Positions 1 to 11,900 of a stretch of 64,000 nucleotides of DNA are shown here, in pieces; position 1 is the first letter of the stretch; each line of letters starts with the position of its first letter. The position numbers and the translations under genes are program-made. The notes below the pieces were generated by a model. The model worked only from the letters and a program-made list of their open reading frames with translations. It ran no database searches and was not told the DNA's origin. Source of the DNA: Symsagittifera roscoffensis (lineage: Eukaryota; Xenacoelomorpha; Acoela; Convolutidae); NCBI RefSeq assembly GCF_963678635.1, contig NC_087063.1:66702471-66766470 (forward strand), given 5' to 3'.

Positions 1-3000
1 GTTTTTTTTCTTCTTCGATAAACTTAATTAGACAATGCCGTTGTCTGTTGTAGCTTCTGATTCAGAAAAATATCGTTGCTCGTTGATTTGTTTGATTTTA
101 TGCGTCGTATTCAGAAACTGCGTTTCGTTTTCTGGAAAATCGGAATTTTAAAATTCTTTTTTGCTTGCTTTTTGACCTCTGATATATCCTTTCTTTTATT
201 TATGCGGTATTATAACAAGGTCGTATCAAGTATCTTGAAAATAACAATGGTGCTAAACAATAGTTTGATTGCTTACCAATTTATCTCTTGACATTAGTGT
301 TAGAATGAGTGATGAAAAATCCTGATGATAATTTATTTCCTAAACTGTTTGTTCTTACTCTTTCTGTGAGGTTATCCTAACCATTGGGTAGCATTGTCGT
401 GGTAAGGCGAATTGGTGAGGGATGATATCAATTCAAACGAATGATTTATTACTGGGCTCAAATGAATGTTCTCTACATTGCAGTTAACTTAATCTTTCTT
501 AAAAAGGGGATCGAATTGAGATCGAGGGTTGAAGAATAGTAAATCAATCTACTAAGTTCAGGTATAATTACAACACAAGAAGATCGTTAGATAGTATTTT
601 AGTACCTACTAGTTCTAAGAACTGTTCTAGGGCTGGGTCACTTTAAGAAGTGGGATTCAAGTAAATGATGAGTGACCGAAGATCTTCACCTGAGTCTTGT
701 TTTAACGGAGAGTTTTTGAAGAAAAATTTCAGCCAGTCCTGGGTCGTTTGTAGAGGTTCGACAATGAATCGACGTTTAAGATTGCTCGACTCTTTTTACT
801 AGGAGGGCTTGAACTTTTGAATTTTCTTCAAGGAAAGCCTTATTGTCTCATTTTCGGCCGGATGGATTCGTTCAACTTTTTAGTCTAAAACCAATCCTTA
901 TCTTACTCTTATATTTCCTAGTCTCAATATATCTAGTATATACTAGTATTCTTCAAGGTTATATCGAAAAGAGGAAGAGCAACTGCTTGCTTAGTTATTT
1001 TTATGTTCTCTGGCTGAAACTATAAATAAATTCAGCTTTACAAATTATCAGAAATTTTTGTAACGAACCATGATTGGTTAGTTTTACAAAATTTAGAGAT
1101 TATTATCGAGAAAAATAGCTGGATATAAAACGTTTGTTTTAAACTGATTTCAGAACAGCTCGAGGGTTTATGGAAATTAATATTACATATGCGCTGTCGA
1201 AAGAGCCAATGTACATTTAGTGCTACAGGGGTGCCTTTTACTTCCCTAATAACCATGTAAAACATCAAATCAAATAACACCGGAAATTTAATTTTGGAAA
1301 ACCAACATTGAAAATTTTCTGAAGGCATCTCCGAAGCCGATAGGTACTCAATTTAAGCAGGAAGGGTGCTCCGAAGAAAGGAGATTTATTGTTCCTAACC
1401 TGCTTCCAAAATTATCTGGAAAAACGTTTTTCAAATTTCACTTGTGCCACAGGAAGCTTGGTTGCAAAATAGGGCAACAGAGTAAGCAGGGGAAATCTTT
1501 TTGCTACCGATTTCACATATTCATACACGAATCATGATATATTAAAAACGTTTTCATCCTAAATAAATTGTGTTTTGAAAGATTCAAGCAAGTCGACAGT
1601 GTATCTTTGAGCAAAAAAGGTATCTGAGCTGCTACAAAGAAGCTAAAAAAAACAAATCTTTTGCTTGCATGTTTAAAACAGGCGCGTACATGAGCTATTC
1701 ACAACTTGCACTGCATAAGTTGTTTATTGAAAAAAAATGGTTTGTTTTAAAATATAGGAAGTTTGAAAAAATCAGAAGTTCGTTTTAACAAATGGTTTCG
1801 AAACATTTTCACTGATACATTTATAGAATAAGTAAGCAATTCAAAACTAAAATCACAAAACTTTTTTTGAAAAAGCGATGTTTAAATTTAATCCTCTAAT
1901 TCGAAAGTTTGTTCACCCGTTAGGATACTTTGTCAGCTAAATAGGCCCTTCATCAAGAAACTTGGTTCTTTTTAATTGCATATTTGATACCACAGAGACA
2001 AACAACGAATGAGTCGAAAAAAAAACAGATCTTCAGCAAACTTGAAACTTGGAAAAACTGAAAGCGGACCATTTTTAGCATGAACATAGAAAATGGAATC
2101 TCTTAGCATACCAACGAAAAACAACTGACACATAATTGATCGACAGACTTGAAGAGAAGCCTAGTTTTGGGTCAAATTTTCCTGACTGTAACAAATATTT
2201 CAGTTTGTCAATTAGACTATGATTTCCAAAAAAACTGTCTAAACACTCGGTAAAAACTGATTCACGCACACAATAAAACTGTTGCCGAAGTTAAGCAAAG
2301 CGGAGCAAGTTGCCGTTACCTACTACTATTGCGTTTGAAGCAAGCGTTCTACATTTCTAATTGCTTTGAATCTGCTTTAAAGACGAATTGCTTAGAAACC
2401 GGTCTGCTAGAAAACCTAGCACCTGATTAACCTTTGCTAAAAAAATTTCTGAACAAGAGACAAAATGCCAAATTTCAATCAGCTTGAGCAAAAAAATCTA
2501 TAAAATGAAAATCAATTTTTTTGGTTTTTGCTTTAATTTTCTCGCTTTGATCATTTTGCAAAATCTCCGGCTGATACGTTGACAGATAAAGTTATTATCA
2601 CGATAAGGTAAAAATTGAAACAGTTTATCGAAACGCTTAAATTTTCAATGCTAAAATGTTTTATTTTAAATTAATTTTATTCCTTCTATAAATGGTCAAT
2701 TTAGAATGAGTCGAAAACAAGGAACAAGAGGATGAACAAGTTTCCCCTATTGACTAATTCAGCCGAGCTATAAAAAATCAGGGCAAATTTTATTTCAAGC
2801 TCAGTATTTCTATTTCTGTTTATTTTTTCACATTTTTATCATTTGCATCTTCGGCTGGTGCTTAGTCAGACGAAATTATGCAGATATGGAAAAGTTTGAG
2901 ATTTTTTTGTAACTAAAATATTTAAAAGTAAATATTATTCTCGAGGTTGTTCGCTCGGCTAAATAAGTCTATCCGAATTGGCTACTTGCCTCTAAATGAG

Positions 3001-4152
3001 TGTTTTCAGTTGAGCAATTTTGCAAGGAACGAAATATCTAGAAAAATATATATATATATATATATCTCGAGTTGACATCTTTCGCCTCATTTGTTTCTTT
3101 TTTGTATCGCAGTAAGAAAGTAGTATTAGATACAGCCGATGACTTCACAAATTTAGTAAAAGCACCCTTAATGGTAGGCCTTGGTTCAAGTTTTAGATAG
3201 GCATTAGCCAAGTCACCTTAGCTATCAATCAATTTTAGTGGTTGGAATAGCAAATCTTACTTTTGCTTTTTTGAAGTTAGATAATTAACGCTCGGCTTGA
3301 CTAACACTAAGTAACTAAAGAATTTCGTTGAGAAAAACAAACAAAACTACGTAGTATATAAATTCATTGATCAATTACATTTTCTTCACTTATTTACAAT
3401 GGTTTTATTTTTTAACTCATCGGAAGTTTCCAGTTCACAAGTTCTTGGCATTCTTGAAGCCTCTTCACTGGGCAGATTAAAAAATCAGTATTAATCGAAA
3501 ATTCTCAATTTCTAGAGTGAACGGAGAAACAGTTCAAGCACAGGGCGAGGACAAACTACTATTGGTTTGCGAAATCAGAAAACGTGATTTATGGTGCAGG
3601 AAATATAAAATTAAAGATTGTTCGAATAGGTAAGGGATACAATTAAACTACAGAGATGAAATTAAGCGCACACTGTCCCCAAAATTGGGGGAATTTTGGG
3701 GACAAAATGAATATTCATAATCGAACCTGTACTCAAAAAGAATGATCGAACCAAGAATGGTTGAATGAGTAAACACAATTAAAGAGTGCATCACGACAAA
3801 CAGTATATATATAGGATGGCAACAATCAAAGCGATAAGATTAATCATTGATATGTAAGGAAATCACACCGAGGCTCAGTCCATACCTGATTACTTTTGGT
3901 AAAATGATCAATGGTCAAACAATCAGAATCATTTATTTTAATGTACGTCTTCACATTTTCCATAACATCCAGTACAGCCAAGCTACTCAGGAAATAAAAC
4001 AAACAGTAAATCTTCAGTGGTGACCCATAAAAACTCAAATCGTGTATAAACCCAATCGATATGTATTTTACAGTTTGATTATTTTTTACGAGTTCAAGCT
4101 GCCGCAAATTTGGCAAATTGGGCTTAAATCCAGTCCTTAATACAGATAGTTC
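1..4152. other. AT-rich intergenic DNA
   Basis: No convincing gene was found on either strand. The open frames here are short (under 100 codons), low-complexity, and without recognisable domains. The stretch is A/T-rich with many poly-T and poly-A runs. It contains one TA dinucleotide run near 3046-3066. The right-hand part lies downstream (3') of the epsin gene and may contain its 3' untranslated region, but I could not fix a poly(A) site. No tRNA-like cloverleaf or mobile-element terminus was recognised. Confidence 0.6.
3046..3066. repeat. (TA)n microsatellite
   Basis: About ten uninterrupted TA dinucleotides lie inside A/T-rich intergenic DNA. It is a simple sequence repeat with no associated gene. 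Confidence 0.9.
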
Positions 4153-5865
4153 TTAGTTTTGGAACACATTGAATGGCTGCTGCTGAGCAATTGGCGAGTT
4201 CTGGAACTGACTCGCAGGATGATTTTGCGTTGACTGAGATCCAAAGAAGTTCATATCGATCTGGCCGCTTGAATTGTTGTTTGACGCCTTCAGTGAGTTC
4301 AAACTGGGACCTTGGGTTTTATTTGATTTCGAGGGACTCATATTTAAACTTGACAGATCAATGTCGACTTTCGTTCCCGACCAGGTTGAGCCAATGTTTG
4401 ATGTTTGACCCCTTTGTTGGACGGCTGGACTGCTTTGAGCATTTTGATTTTGCGTGCCATTACTAGTCTGGGCTTGTTGGTTTGTCTGCTGGGGCATCAA
4501 GGGCTGAGCATTTAAAGGTGCTGGTTGCTGAAACGGAATTGGCTGAGAAGGCATGTCAAAATTCGAACTTGAAGCCGGTGGGGCCGAAAGCTGCGGTGTT
4601 TGTGCGCTTGAAAACAAGTTGACAGGTTGTATTGTTTGACTGGGCATTACATTTTGATTCATAGCTGCCCGTGGAGCATTAACCGACTGAAAGGGATCAA
4701 ATGGAGGTTCGTTTTGCATTATCGGTGCCGAAGCCGGTGCGCTTAAAACTTGCACATTTGGACTTGGGGCATTCTGAACGATGGGAGCTGTAGCAAACAG
4801 AGAAAATTCCTCGCTATTTGCTTTCTCCGTGGGTTCTGTACTATTAGCTGCTTGAAATTCTGCAAAATTCAGCTGTGAGTTTGGACTTTGAGAGGTATTA
4901 ACATGGGAAAATGGTGCGTTCTCATTTCCGAATGCATTGAACTCAATTAAACTTTGACTACTGACTAGGGGCGGTCTATTTATACTGCTAGTGGATGTTG
5001 GTGCATCAATGAAGCCTCCGAACTCATCAGCCTCTGTTTTCTGCGATGTCAAGTTGCCAAAATCGGACTTAGGTTGTGATGAGTCAAGACCAATAAGATC
5101 GGCTTCTTTTTTCTTTGACGAAGCGATTGTGCTTTTAGGCAAAGTAAGACGAGTGGTTCCGTTACTTCCAAGAGCAGACGACGACCCGTTCGAATAGTTG
5201 GGTTTCTTTTCAGTTTCGCGTTCATCTGGTAAAGGCGAAGGGCTATTATCTCTAAATCCACCACTTCTGTAGTTAGATTCCTTCTTGAAGCCCGGAGAAG
5301 GATCTCGTTCGCGGAAAGAGCTAATCGAAAAATCCCTTCCCTCACTTTCGCTCGAAATAGAATTAAATTTATCCTTTGTTTTTCGAGTTTTACGTCGCTC
5401 ATCTCGAAGTCTGTCGTCGTCGTGAGCAAATTCAATTAATTCCTTCACCTTCTGTCGAACATTCACACCTTGGTCTTTCCCCATTTCGTCGATGAAAGAA
5501 TAATTCTTTAGTCCTTTCAAATCATACGAATGTTCTCTTGTACTTGTTACAACGCGTTCCGAGCCATTTCTCAAGAGGTAGCTCAGCAGAAGCAGGCTTT
5601 TGTAAACGCGTCTCCAACTTTTATGAGGATCAACGAGCAAGCGTTTCCAGAGCATCTGCATTACTTCCTGATAAAACTCATATGTGTACGTTAGTTTTGA
5701 GAGCTCTTTCATTTGTGGCCCTGTAGGTCCCCATGGATCCTCATTTGTAGCTTCCCGCACAAGTGCTTCAGTTTCAGTATAGTTGTACACAATATTCGTA
5801 ACTCGGTCTTGTATTTCACGAATTTTCCACATTTCTCTCAAACTACTGAAAGGCAGATCTAGCAT
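4153..5865 (-). CDS. Epsin, CLINT1/EpsinR-like ENTH-domain clathrin adaptor
   Basis: This single uninterrupted frame encodes about 570 residues. Residues ~10-150 form an ENTH domain: MWKIREIQDRV, then REATNEDPWGP, then the WRRVYKSLLLLSYLLRNGSE block and a VRQKVKELIEFAHDDDRLRDER helix. That pattern fits the CLINT1/EpsinR branch better than epsin-1, which carries UIM and NPF motifs. The rest is a disordered S/N/Q/P-rich tail with a clathrin-box-like segment (DLIGLD) and acidic-phenylalanine motifs (DEFGGF, EFNAF, FAEFQ), which in this family bind the gamma-ear of AP-1/GGA adaptors. The expected role is phosphoinositide-dependent clathrin-coat assembly at the trans-Golgi network and endosomes. 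The first ATG is at 5865. A second ATG at 5829 (MWKIRE) has a better context and matches the usual family start. The absence of introns is unusual for an animal epsin; a retrogene is possible, but the frame is intact. Confidence 0.9.
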   Translation of the reverse strand: MLDLPFSSLREMWKIREIQDRVTNIVYNYTETEALVREATNEDPWGPTGPQMKELSKLTYTYEFYQEVMQMLWKRLLVDPHKSWRRVYKSLLLLSYLLRNGSERVVTSTREHSYDLKGLKNYSFIDEMGKDQGVNVRQKVKELIEFAHDDDRLRDERRKTRKTKDKFNSISSESEGRDFSISSFRERDPSPGFKKESNYRSGGFRDNSPSPLPDERETEKKPNYSNGSSSALGSNGTTRLTLPKSTIASSKKKEADLIGLDSSQPKSDFGNLTSQKTEADEFGGFIDAPTSTSSINRPPLVSSQSLIEFNAFGNENAPFSHVNTSQSPNSQLNFAEFQAANSTEPTEKANSEEFSLFATAPIVQNAPSPNVQVLSAPASAPIMQNEPPFDPFQSVNAPRAAMNQNVMPSQTIQPVNLFSSAQTPQLSAPPASSSNFDMPSQPIPFQQPAPLNAQPLMPQQTNQQAQTSNGTQNQNAQSSPAVQQRGQTSNIGSTWSGTKVDIDLSSLNMSPSKSNKTQGPSLNSLKASNNNSSGQIDMNFFGSQSTQNHPASQFQNSPIAQQQPFNVFQN

Positions 5866-5868
5866 CAA

Positions 5869-7062
5869 AACTTATGAAGCTTCACAGCTTTTATTGCTGC
5901 AGAAAATATTCGTTCCAACCATTGAAAATGGGGAGGAACTTTGTATTCGGGTGCGTTTTAGTTTTTTTTGCACCTCCAACAAACCGGTTTAAAATTTTTG
6001 ATTTTTCGTCTCATCTCGAGCGAGTAACGTGACCGAGTAACGTTTGTTATATATGGAAATTAGAAATTTAGGCTACAAAAATTAGTTTTGGAAACTTCAT
6101 TAATTTCTTTTCTGGCAAAAAAACTTACAAACAAAAGACAATTGGATTCGTTTATGCCTAATTCAATAAATTTTTACGCGGTAGTATAGCTGTATCATCA
6201 CACAACGTACAAAATAGACACTACCTCGAAGCAAAATTTTTCCTCCTGAAAATGTGGTCGGAACATTGTGCTGCTTCAGGGTATTCGTTTTTCTTCATTT
6301 TTGATTTAGCACGCAAAATCAGGAACCACAAAAAAAAACTCCAATGGGTCGAATAATATATCATATTGCAGCCCTTTCAGTCGTGATATGAAAGACTTTA
6401 AAAAAACTGCGAAAAAAAATCTCCCAGTTGAGAGAAACTGGTTTGAATTTTTTATTTTTGGTCTAATTTCGAGCAAATAAAGGCCAGCGAGAAAGCTTAA
6501 AATAGCTTATTTATGTTTAATTTAAGCCGCAAAAACTTAGTTTTAGTCGAATAAAGTTATTTCTTGAAATTTTTCGAACGAAATGGGAATCATATTTTTC
6601 GAGAACTAAAGAACAATTCTCCAACAAAAAAGGGGAAAAATTTTGATTTTTTCTTTTTTTAGAACTTTGTATGTTTTTTCAATCACTTTTCTACAAAAAC
6701 TGTTTTGCAATGTGACGTCCTTGCCTGACGTCATACTTTGATATTAGCCATTGTGGTAAAAAAAAAAGATGAATTTCTTGAGCTCAAACTGATAATTACT
6801 TAGCTACGTGAACATTGATCACTAATTCTACCAAACATAGAAAGATTTAACCTAGCTGTAAAACAACTGATCAAATTAGTGAAAGAATTAATTCATCCAA
6901 CCAGGCTCTGACTTGCTCCGATCGATAGATAGATTCTAGTGGAATAGGTCTGACCCAAGCATCCCTCAGTGAAAGATATGTCTAATGGCTCAAAACATAT
7001 CAAAACAAAATTGAACACTGATAGCCAGTAGCGTAAGTATCAGACAGAAAAGACTATATATG
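5869..7062. other. Intergenic DNA upstream of epsin
   Basis: This AT-rich stretch has no supported gene. It contains the presumed promoter and 5' end of the minus-strand epsin gene at its left edge and runs to the outer end of the LTR of element B at 7063. Poly-T and poly-A runs are frequent. No core promoter motif could be assigned with confidence. Confidence 0.5.
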
Positions 7063-7228
7063 TGTAACAGTCGCCTACTTCGCTCACATATGAGGCTTAA
7101 GAAAAATAGGCCCTATAACCATTATCTTAGGAATAAAACATCAATGTTGTGTAAAGCTTTTCAATGAAATAATCACCATCGTCAGACACTGAAATAAAAG
7201 CTTGTATAAAAATGTAAAATGTACATAG
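7063..7228 (-). repeat. Distal end of the 3' LTR of element B (split by element A)
   Basis: Read on the minus strand this piece ends in GGCGACTGTTACA, one base different from the end of the LTR of element A (GGCGAATGTTACA). The start of the B LTR (TGTGCCAG...) lies at 27650 and runs leftward to 26770, where A begins. The simplest reading is that A was inserted into B's 3' LTR, leaving this 166-bp remainder on the far side. The two pieces sum to about 1047 bp, close to the 917 bp of A's LTR. The inference rests on a short terminal match. Confidence 0.5.
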
Positions 7229-8145
7229 TGTAACATTCGCCCGGAAGATACATATCGACGGATAACAAAACTAAGTCTTAAGACGACTGGCTAGCGTCTA
7301 AACAGAGCTTTGCATGTTTTTCACCGTCTCTACCAAGCCAGTACTTTTCGGTGGTCTTTCTTACATCAGGCTGACAAAAACGTTACTGTTCTCCGGCTTC
7401 GACCAGAACGCTCAAATTAACTAGATTACATGCAAAAATAGTGAGCTCATGGCTGGGTCTCAGTATCCCCAGACCACGAGGTCACTCCTAAAAACAGGGC
7501 TACTACTTATTATATTACTATTGTTTTTGTTCAGTAGATAAAAATCATCATCTCCATCGAAGATGGATCAACCCTTTCCCCCCTACTTCTAGCTCCTCAT
7601 TCTTGTCAAAACGAATTAAGATCTTAATTAAATTCAAGTCAGGACATGACGGATGCTAAAATTCAATATAAGTTCATAAAAGTCCACGTCCCGAGACCCT
7701 TCCGGATTCTTGAATCCGGTGAATCAAGCTTCTTAATATCCAGTTCACAATAACTCGGAAGGCTGGGTTTTACCCTTCACCGTTGCTCGCAACGGCCTTG
7801 CAACTATTGTAACAGCACAATAGTTGCAACTCGGAACGTCCTCTGCTGTTCGGTAGTTCGTTGATTTCTAGTCTCGATTTCGTACTGTTCGTAATCGCAG
7901 ATAAAAGTTGTTCTGTTTCTTTCTGCTATTTTAGCCAAAATGGCCGTTTTAACATTTCTCAGAAATGTTACGTCATCACTTCGAAAATTTAAAATTTAGA
8001 ATTCCAGAATCTTCTAGCCTTCACCGTTTGGCCAATCATTCAAATAACGTCCTTATCCGTTCTAAATCGCCAATCCGGAAGGTTCACTGCTAAAATCCTG
8101 AATTCTGCAGAGACTGCATTTTGGCCATTCTGGTCGAATGTCACA
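7229..8145 (-). repeat. 3' LTR of element A
   Basis: This is the 917-bp direct repeat of 25853-26769. On the minus strand it starts TGTGACATTC and ends GGCGAATGTTACA. It carries two adjacent perfect inverted repeats: 6-bp arms around CTCG at 7780-7795, and 13-bp arms (TTGCAACTATTGT) around a 6-base loop at 7798-7829. The CCCTTCCGGATT-type motif that fills the leader is also present. The only difference seen from the other LTR is C versus T just left of the second hairpin. Confidence 0.95.
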
Positions 8146-8157
8146 TACTCCCCGGAC
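8146..8157 (-). promoter_or_regulatory. Polypurine tract of element A
   Basis: The minus strand reads GTCCGGGGAGTA immediately before the 3' LTR starts with TG. That is the position of the plus-strand primer in LTR retrotransposons. The same dodecamer sits in the same place, directly before TGTGCCAG, in four of five copies of the B LTR start (28832, 30014, 31195, 32376) and with one change in the fifth (27651). This conservation between two diverged elements supports the call. Confidence 0.8.
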
Positions 8158-8965
8158 AGTCCGGTCAATGTCCTCATTGAATCGCGCAATGTTCTAAATG
8201 GTTACAGTGTCATCGAACAGAATTTACAAAATGCACGAAATTACTTTTACCTACGTCACATCGACTCACTGCAGAATATAAATGGCATCATACTACATCA
8301 CTATAGCCTTCAAATTCTTTCATTAATCTGCACATTGAGGATATGACTTAAGATAAAACATATTTTCTGACTTCCAGTGTCAATATCCCGATTGAAACTT
8401 TTTCTCCTAGATTTAAAAGGTGTTGGCTTGCAGGAAAGTCCTGCCAACCAACAAGCTAAAATTATCCTACTATGCTCCTTCCCTTCGGAAATCTTGCTTG
8501 TTTATTGTCCTGAATATTAAAACCAAGAGACCTCGTGGTTAGAAAGAACAATGCAACAACCTCCCTCCTCAAGAAGTTACTCAAGTTTTTCATGTCACCA
8601 CAAAGTTATCAGTCTTCCTAAGTGATTAAAAACAATCATGCAGGCTGGAATATTTAAATATACTCTCCCCTCAAGCCTTTCTAAATAAATAATAAGTGAG
8701 TGTCTCTAAAGCCACTTCAACTAAAACCAAAATGCAAATTTATAAATGCAACAATTTCCAAACTCAACTTAAATGTTTCAGTTTTCAATTACAACTTGGT
8801 TGCTTGGTTTCTCACTTGAGTTTTTCACACACATAAAACAATTTTGAGTTTTAACTTTTCTTCATTATCCCTTTGTTCTCTTCTTTTTTCGTCGTTTAGA
8901 AGTTCTAAAACTTCTAAATTCTTCTAATTTTCTTTCTTGTTGCCTCTTGTTTTCTCGACCATTCA
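8158..8965 (-). other. 3' untranslated region of element A
   Basis: About 0.8 kb between the stop of ORF2 and the polypurine tract has no sustained open frame on either strand. It is A/T-rich with T-rich runs near 8830-8940. I see no further gene, and in particular no envelope-like reading frame. Confidence 0.7.
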
Positions 8966-11900
8966 TCAATGCTCCATTTCCTCCTCCTGTGACGCTGACT
9001 CTGCACTCTCGGTCTCCGTGTCTTGTAGCACGTCATTGACTATCCTGACGCTGTTGGAAGCCGTCCTCCAACACTTCTGCTCTTCCACCCTCTGTTTACA
9101 GCAAGGTAGGGGATCCACGTTTGATTCTCTGTTTCTACAGAAGCTGTTGTGGAGACACAACGTCACGTTTCTCTCCAAATCTTCTTTCAGCATCTCTGCC
9201 TTCTCATTTCCACTACGCTCGCTCGTCCTGGAAATTCTTTTCACAGCGGTGGTCACTGCATTCCGATGGGTCACGAAAGCTCGCTTGAAAGCTCCTGCCC
9301 CAATGTCCAGCTGATATTCACTGTACACTCTGCCATGTTTCGACATATGCTTTTTCGCATACTCATACAACCATGCAGTCATGTTAGCTCTGAACCATGG
9401 CATCAATCGTTTTCTTGCCCATATCTTCTTCACTTCCATCGGAATGTTTAGAACTTTGCACATTGTCTCAAAAAGATCTAAATCTTTTAGACAATCTAAT
9501 TTCTGCAATTGTTCTCTCGTCGGTGCTTCCTGTCCATTATTTTCTCTCACATGAGCTTCCAGCCATCGTATCGCCATCATAACTCCCACTATCACTATTG
9601 TTATGGGCTGTGATGAATCTGGTAAACCCATGGAGAGCAGCTCTCCAGAGTCCCAGATCAACACCAGATTACTACGCTTGGGATACCACCAGGTCTGCAG
9701 CAAGCAGTGGCAAGGAAACTCATCATGCGTCAACATGATGCTCCTCCAATTACGTTTTCCCGAAGCTTCCAGCAATGGTTCCACTTCCATCATCACTCGG
9801 TGGATTTCATCATTCTCATCTACTGCATTGTAATCTGTGACAGTTGATCCTCTCTGTTTCTGTTTTTCAAAGTCACTGAAGTTCCCGCTCACATATCCCA
9901 TGAATTTCTTTCCTAGTATTGACTCCAACTCTTCTTTGGTTCTTTCTGGAACTGCTGAGAAAATCTTACACAGTAACTCGTAAGACTTTTCAGACATTCT
10001 TGCCAACCTCACGCACTTCGGCACTGAAAAAGCTTGATCCACGATCGTTCTTGTGCTCTTCACGTCCACAGCCACGAAATGTACAGGGTATCTGCTCTTG
10101 CACATTGGAGCCAACGTTGAACCCACCAAATATCGTGCTCCTGATGGTCTACAATAAGTTTCGCTGTGTCTGATGTTCATCTCCGTTTCGATTGCTTCCC
10201 TCCATTTTCCTATATACTTCTGCTCAGTCTGCAGAACTCCTGGGAATACCTCTACGCTGATGGCTGTGACCATCTCATGTTTCTGTTCTAGATTCAATAG
10301 TGACTCTAAAGAACCAAACATGCTGTAGAATCCTAGTGCTGTCACTAGATTCACATCGGTTCCTCCATGGCAATCTGCTATCAGTTCCGTTTCCGTTCTT
10401 GCTTTCATCACTACATTTCCAAACAATACCGTCAACTGCTTGTGTTGTTTCTCCAGGGTTTTCACACAGTCTAGACTTCCACAAACGTGACCCTCTAGTC
10501 CACAGACTTCCGCCAGACAGCTACCAGGTTTGACCCAGTCTTCTGGTCCCCAGCCAGGCAACTCCACTCTATCTTCTCCGTTGCTCTTAGAGGCTGTTAT
10601 CATCACATTATATATGATGTTGAGGTCACGCAGGTTACAGTCCACATTCAGTTCCCTCTGTACGTCCTGTGTCGCCCGTAATATTGAGTCAGCGTTGGGA
10701 CTAGGACACCACGATGGCTTCATCAATTCCCACACTGCCATCAAGCTCGTTCTCAGTAATTCATCTGAGAACCCCAACCCAAATTCCACTCTCTTGTCGG
10801 ATTTTGGCACTGAAGGTGCAGTCACCTCTTCTTCCAAGACCAATCCCAATTTGGCCTGTGGATTGTTAACGCTCTTAGTCGTCACAATTCTGGACGTCCA
10901 GAATCTTAGTAACACCGCCTGCTCATAATCAAAGAAGCAATCACGTATGTCTTCACTCAGGAAAGGATTGTATGCTATCCCTATAATCCCGGACACATAG
11001 CTATAGGACTTCTTCTTGATCGGTCCACAGTATTCACTGGATTTTGGCAATGCTCCCATAGATTCTTTAGTGAGCCTCAACTCCTTGTTTGAGAATCTCC
11101 TGATCTCGTCTATCTTTTTCATGGGTTCCAGTTCTTCAGGTTCTTTCATGTTCACCCTCATCGGTTTACTTTGCTGCATATCCAGCATTGCTAGTAAGAA
11201 CATGGCTTTCGTTCGCTCATCGCCTTCCTTCAACATTTTAACACAAGTGCTTAATGCAGGTACTGAAATCTGCTCTATCAGGAATCGAATGAAACAGAGA
11301 GCGTCTCTCCGCTTTGCACACGCTACTGCTGCTCCCTCCTGGACTATCAGATCCCTCAGATTCGTCATAAGGAAAACTTTTTCCTCCTTTGATCTCTTCC
11401 TTTCTCCCGAATCATATTCTTCGCTAGTCAGTCCCATCATGCACCAGGCGAGCCTGAGTTGTAATTCTGTCCTTACGTAAGGTACTGCCACGAGAGCATG
11501 TATTCTTGGCGTAGTCCTCATTTCCTCTTCGAAATACCTCAATACTACTGCTTTCCATGGAAGGCTCACCAACTGCTCGATCGTCTCCGCCTGTACGTCA
11601 GACGACGCCAAAGTTCCGTACGCCTTCTGCTTGAGGGTGGTGCCTTGCAACATTGTTTCCAGATAACCCTCCATGGCTTTTTCCTCTTCCAGGGCCATTA
11701 CATGCCCTCTAGCCGAGTTTCGGTATTCCAACATCTCCATGTATCCACCGGTGGGTTCATCTATCGACACTGTCTCAGACACTGTCAGTCTGTTGTATTC
11801 CACTGGTGTTAGTTGTCCTGCAACACTTCCCTTTCCATGATTCATTGGAGATGGCTTGAAGTCCCTCATTTTACTCTCTCCACATTGACTGAGTATTTCC

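Noticed and set aside
843-2269. Short frames at 843-1025, 1038-1328 and 2075-2269
   Set aside because: Low-complexity A/T-rich sequence, under 100 codons, no recognisable motif.
3844-4116. A 90-codon minus-strand frame just downstream of the epsin stop
   Set aside because: A/T-rich, no domain, no start context; probably 3' UTR or intergenic.
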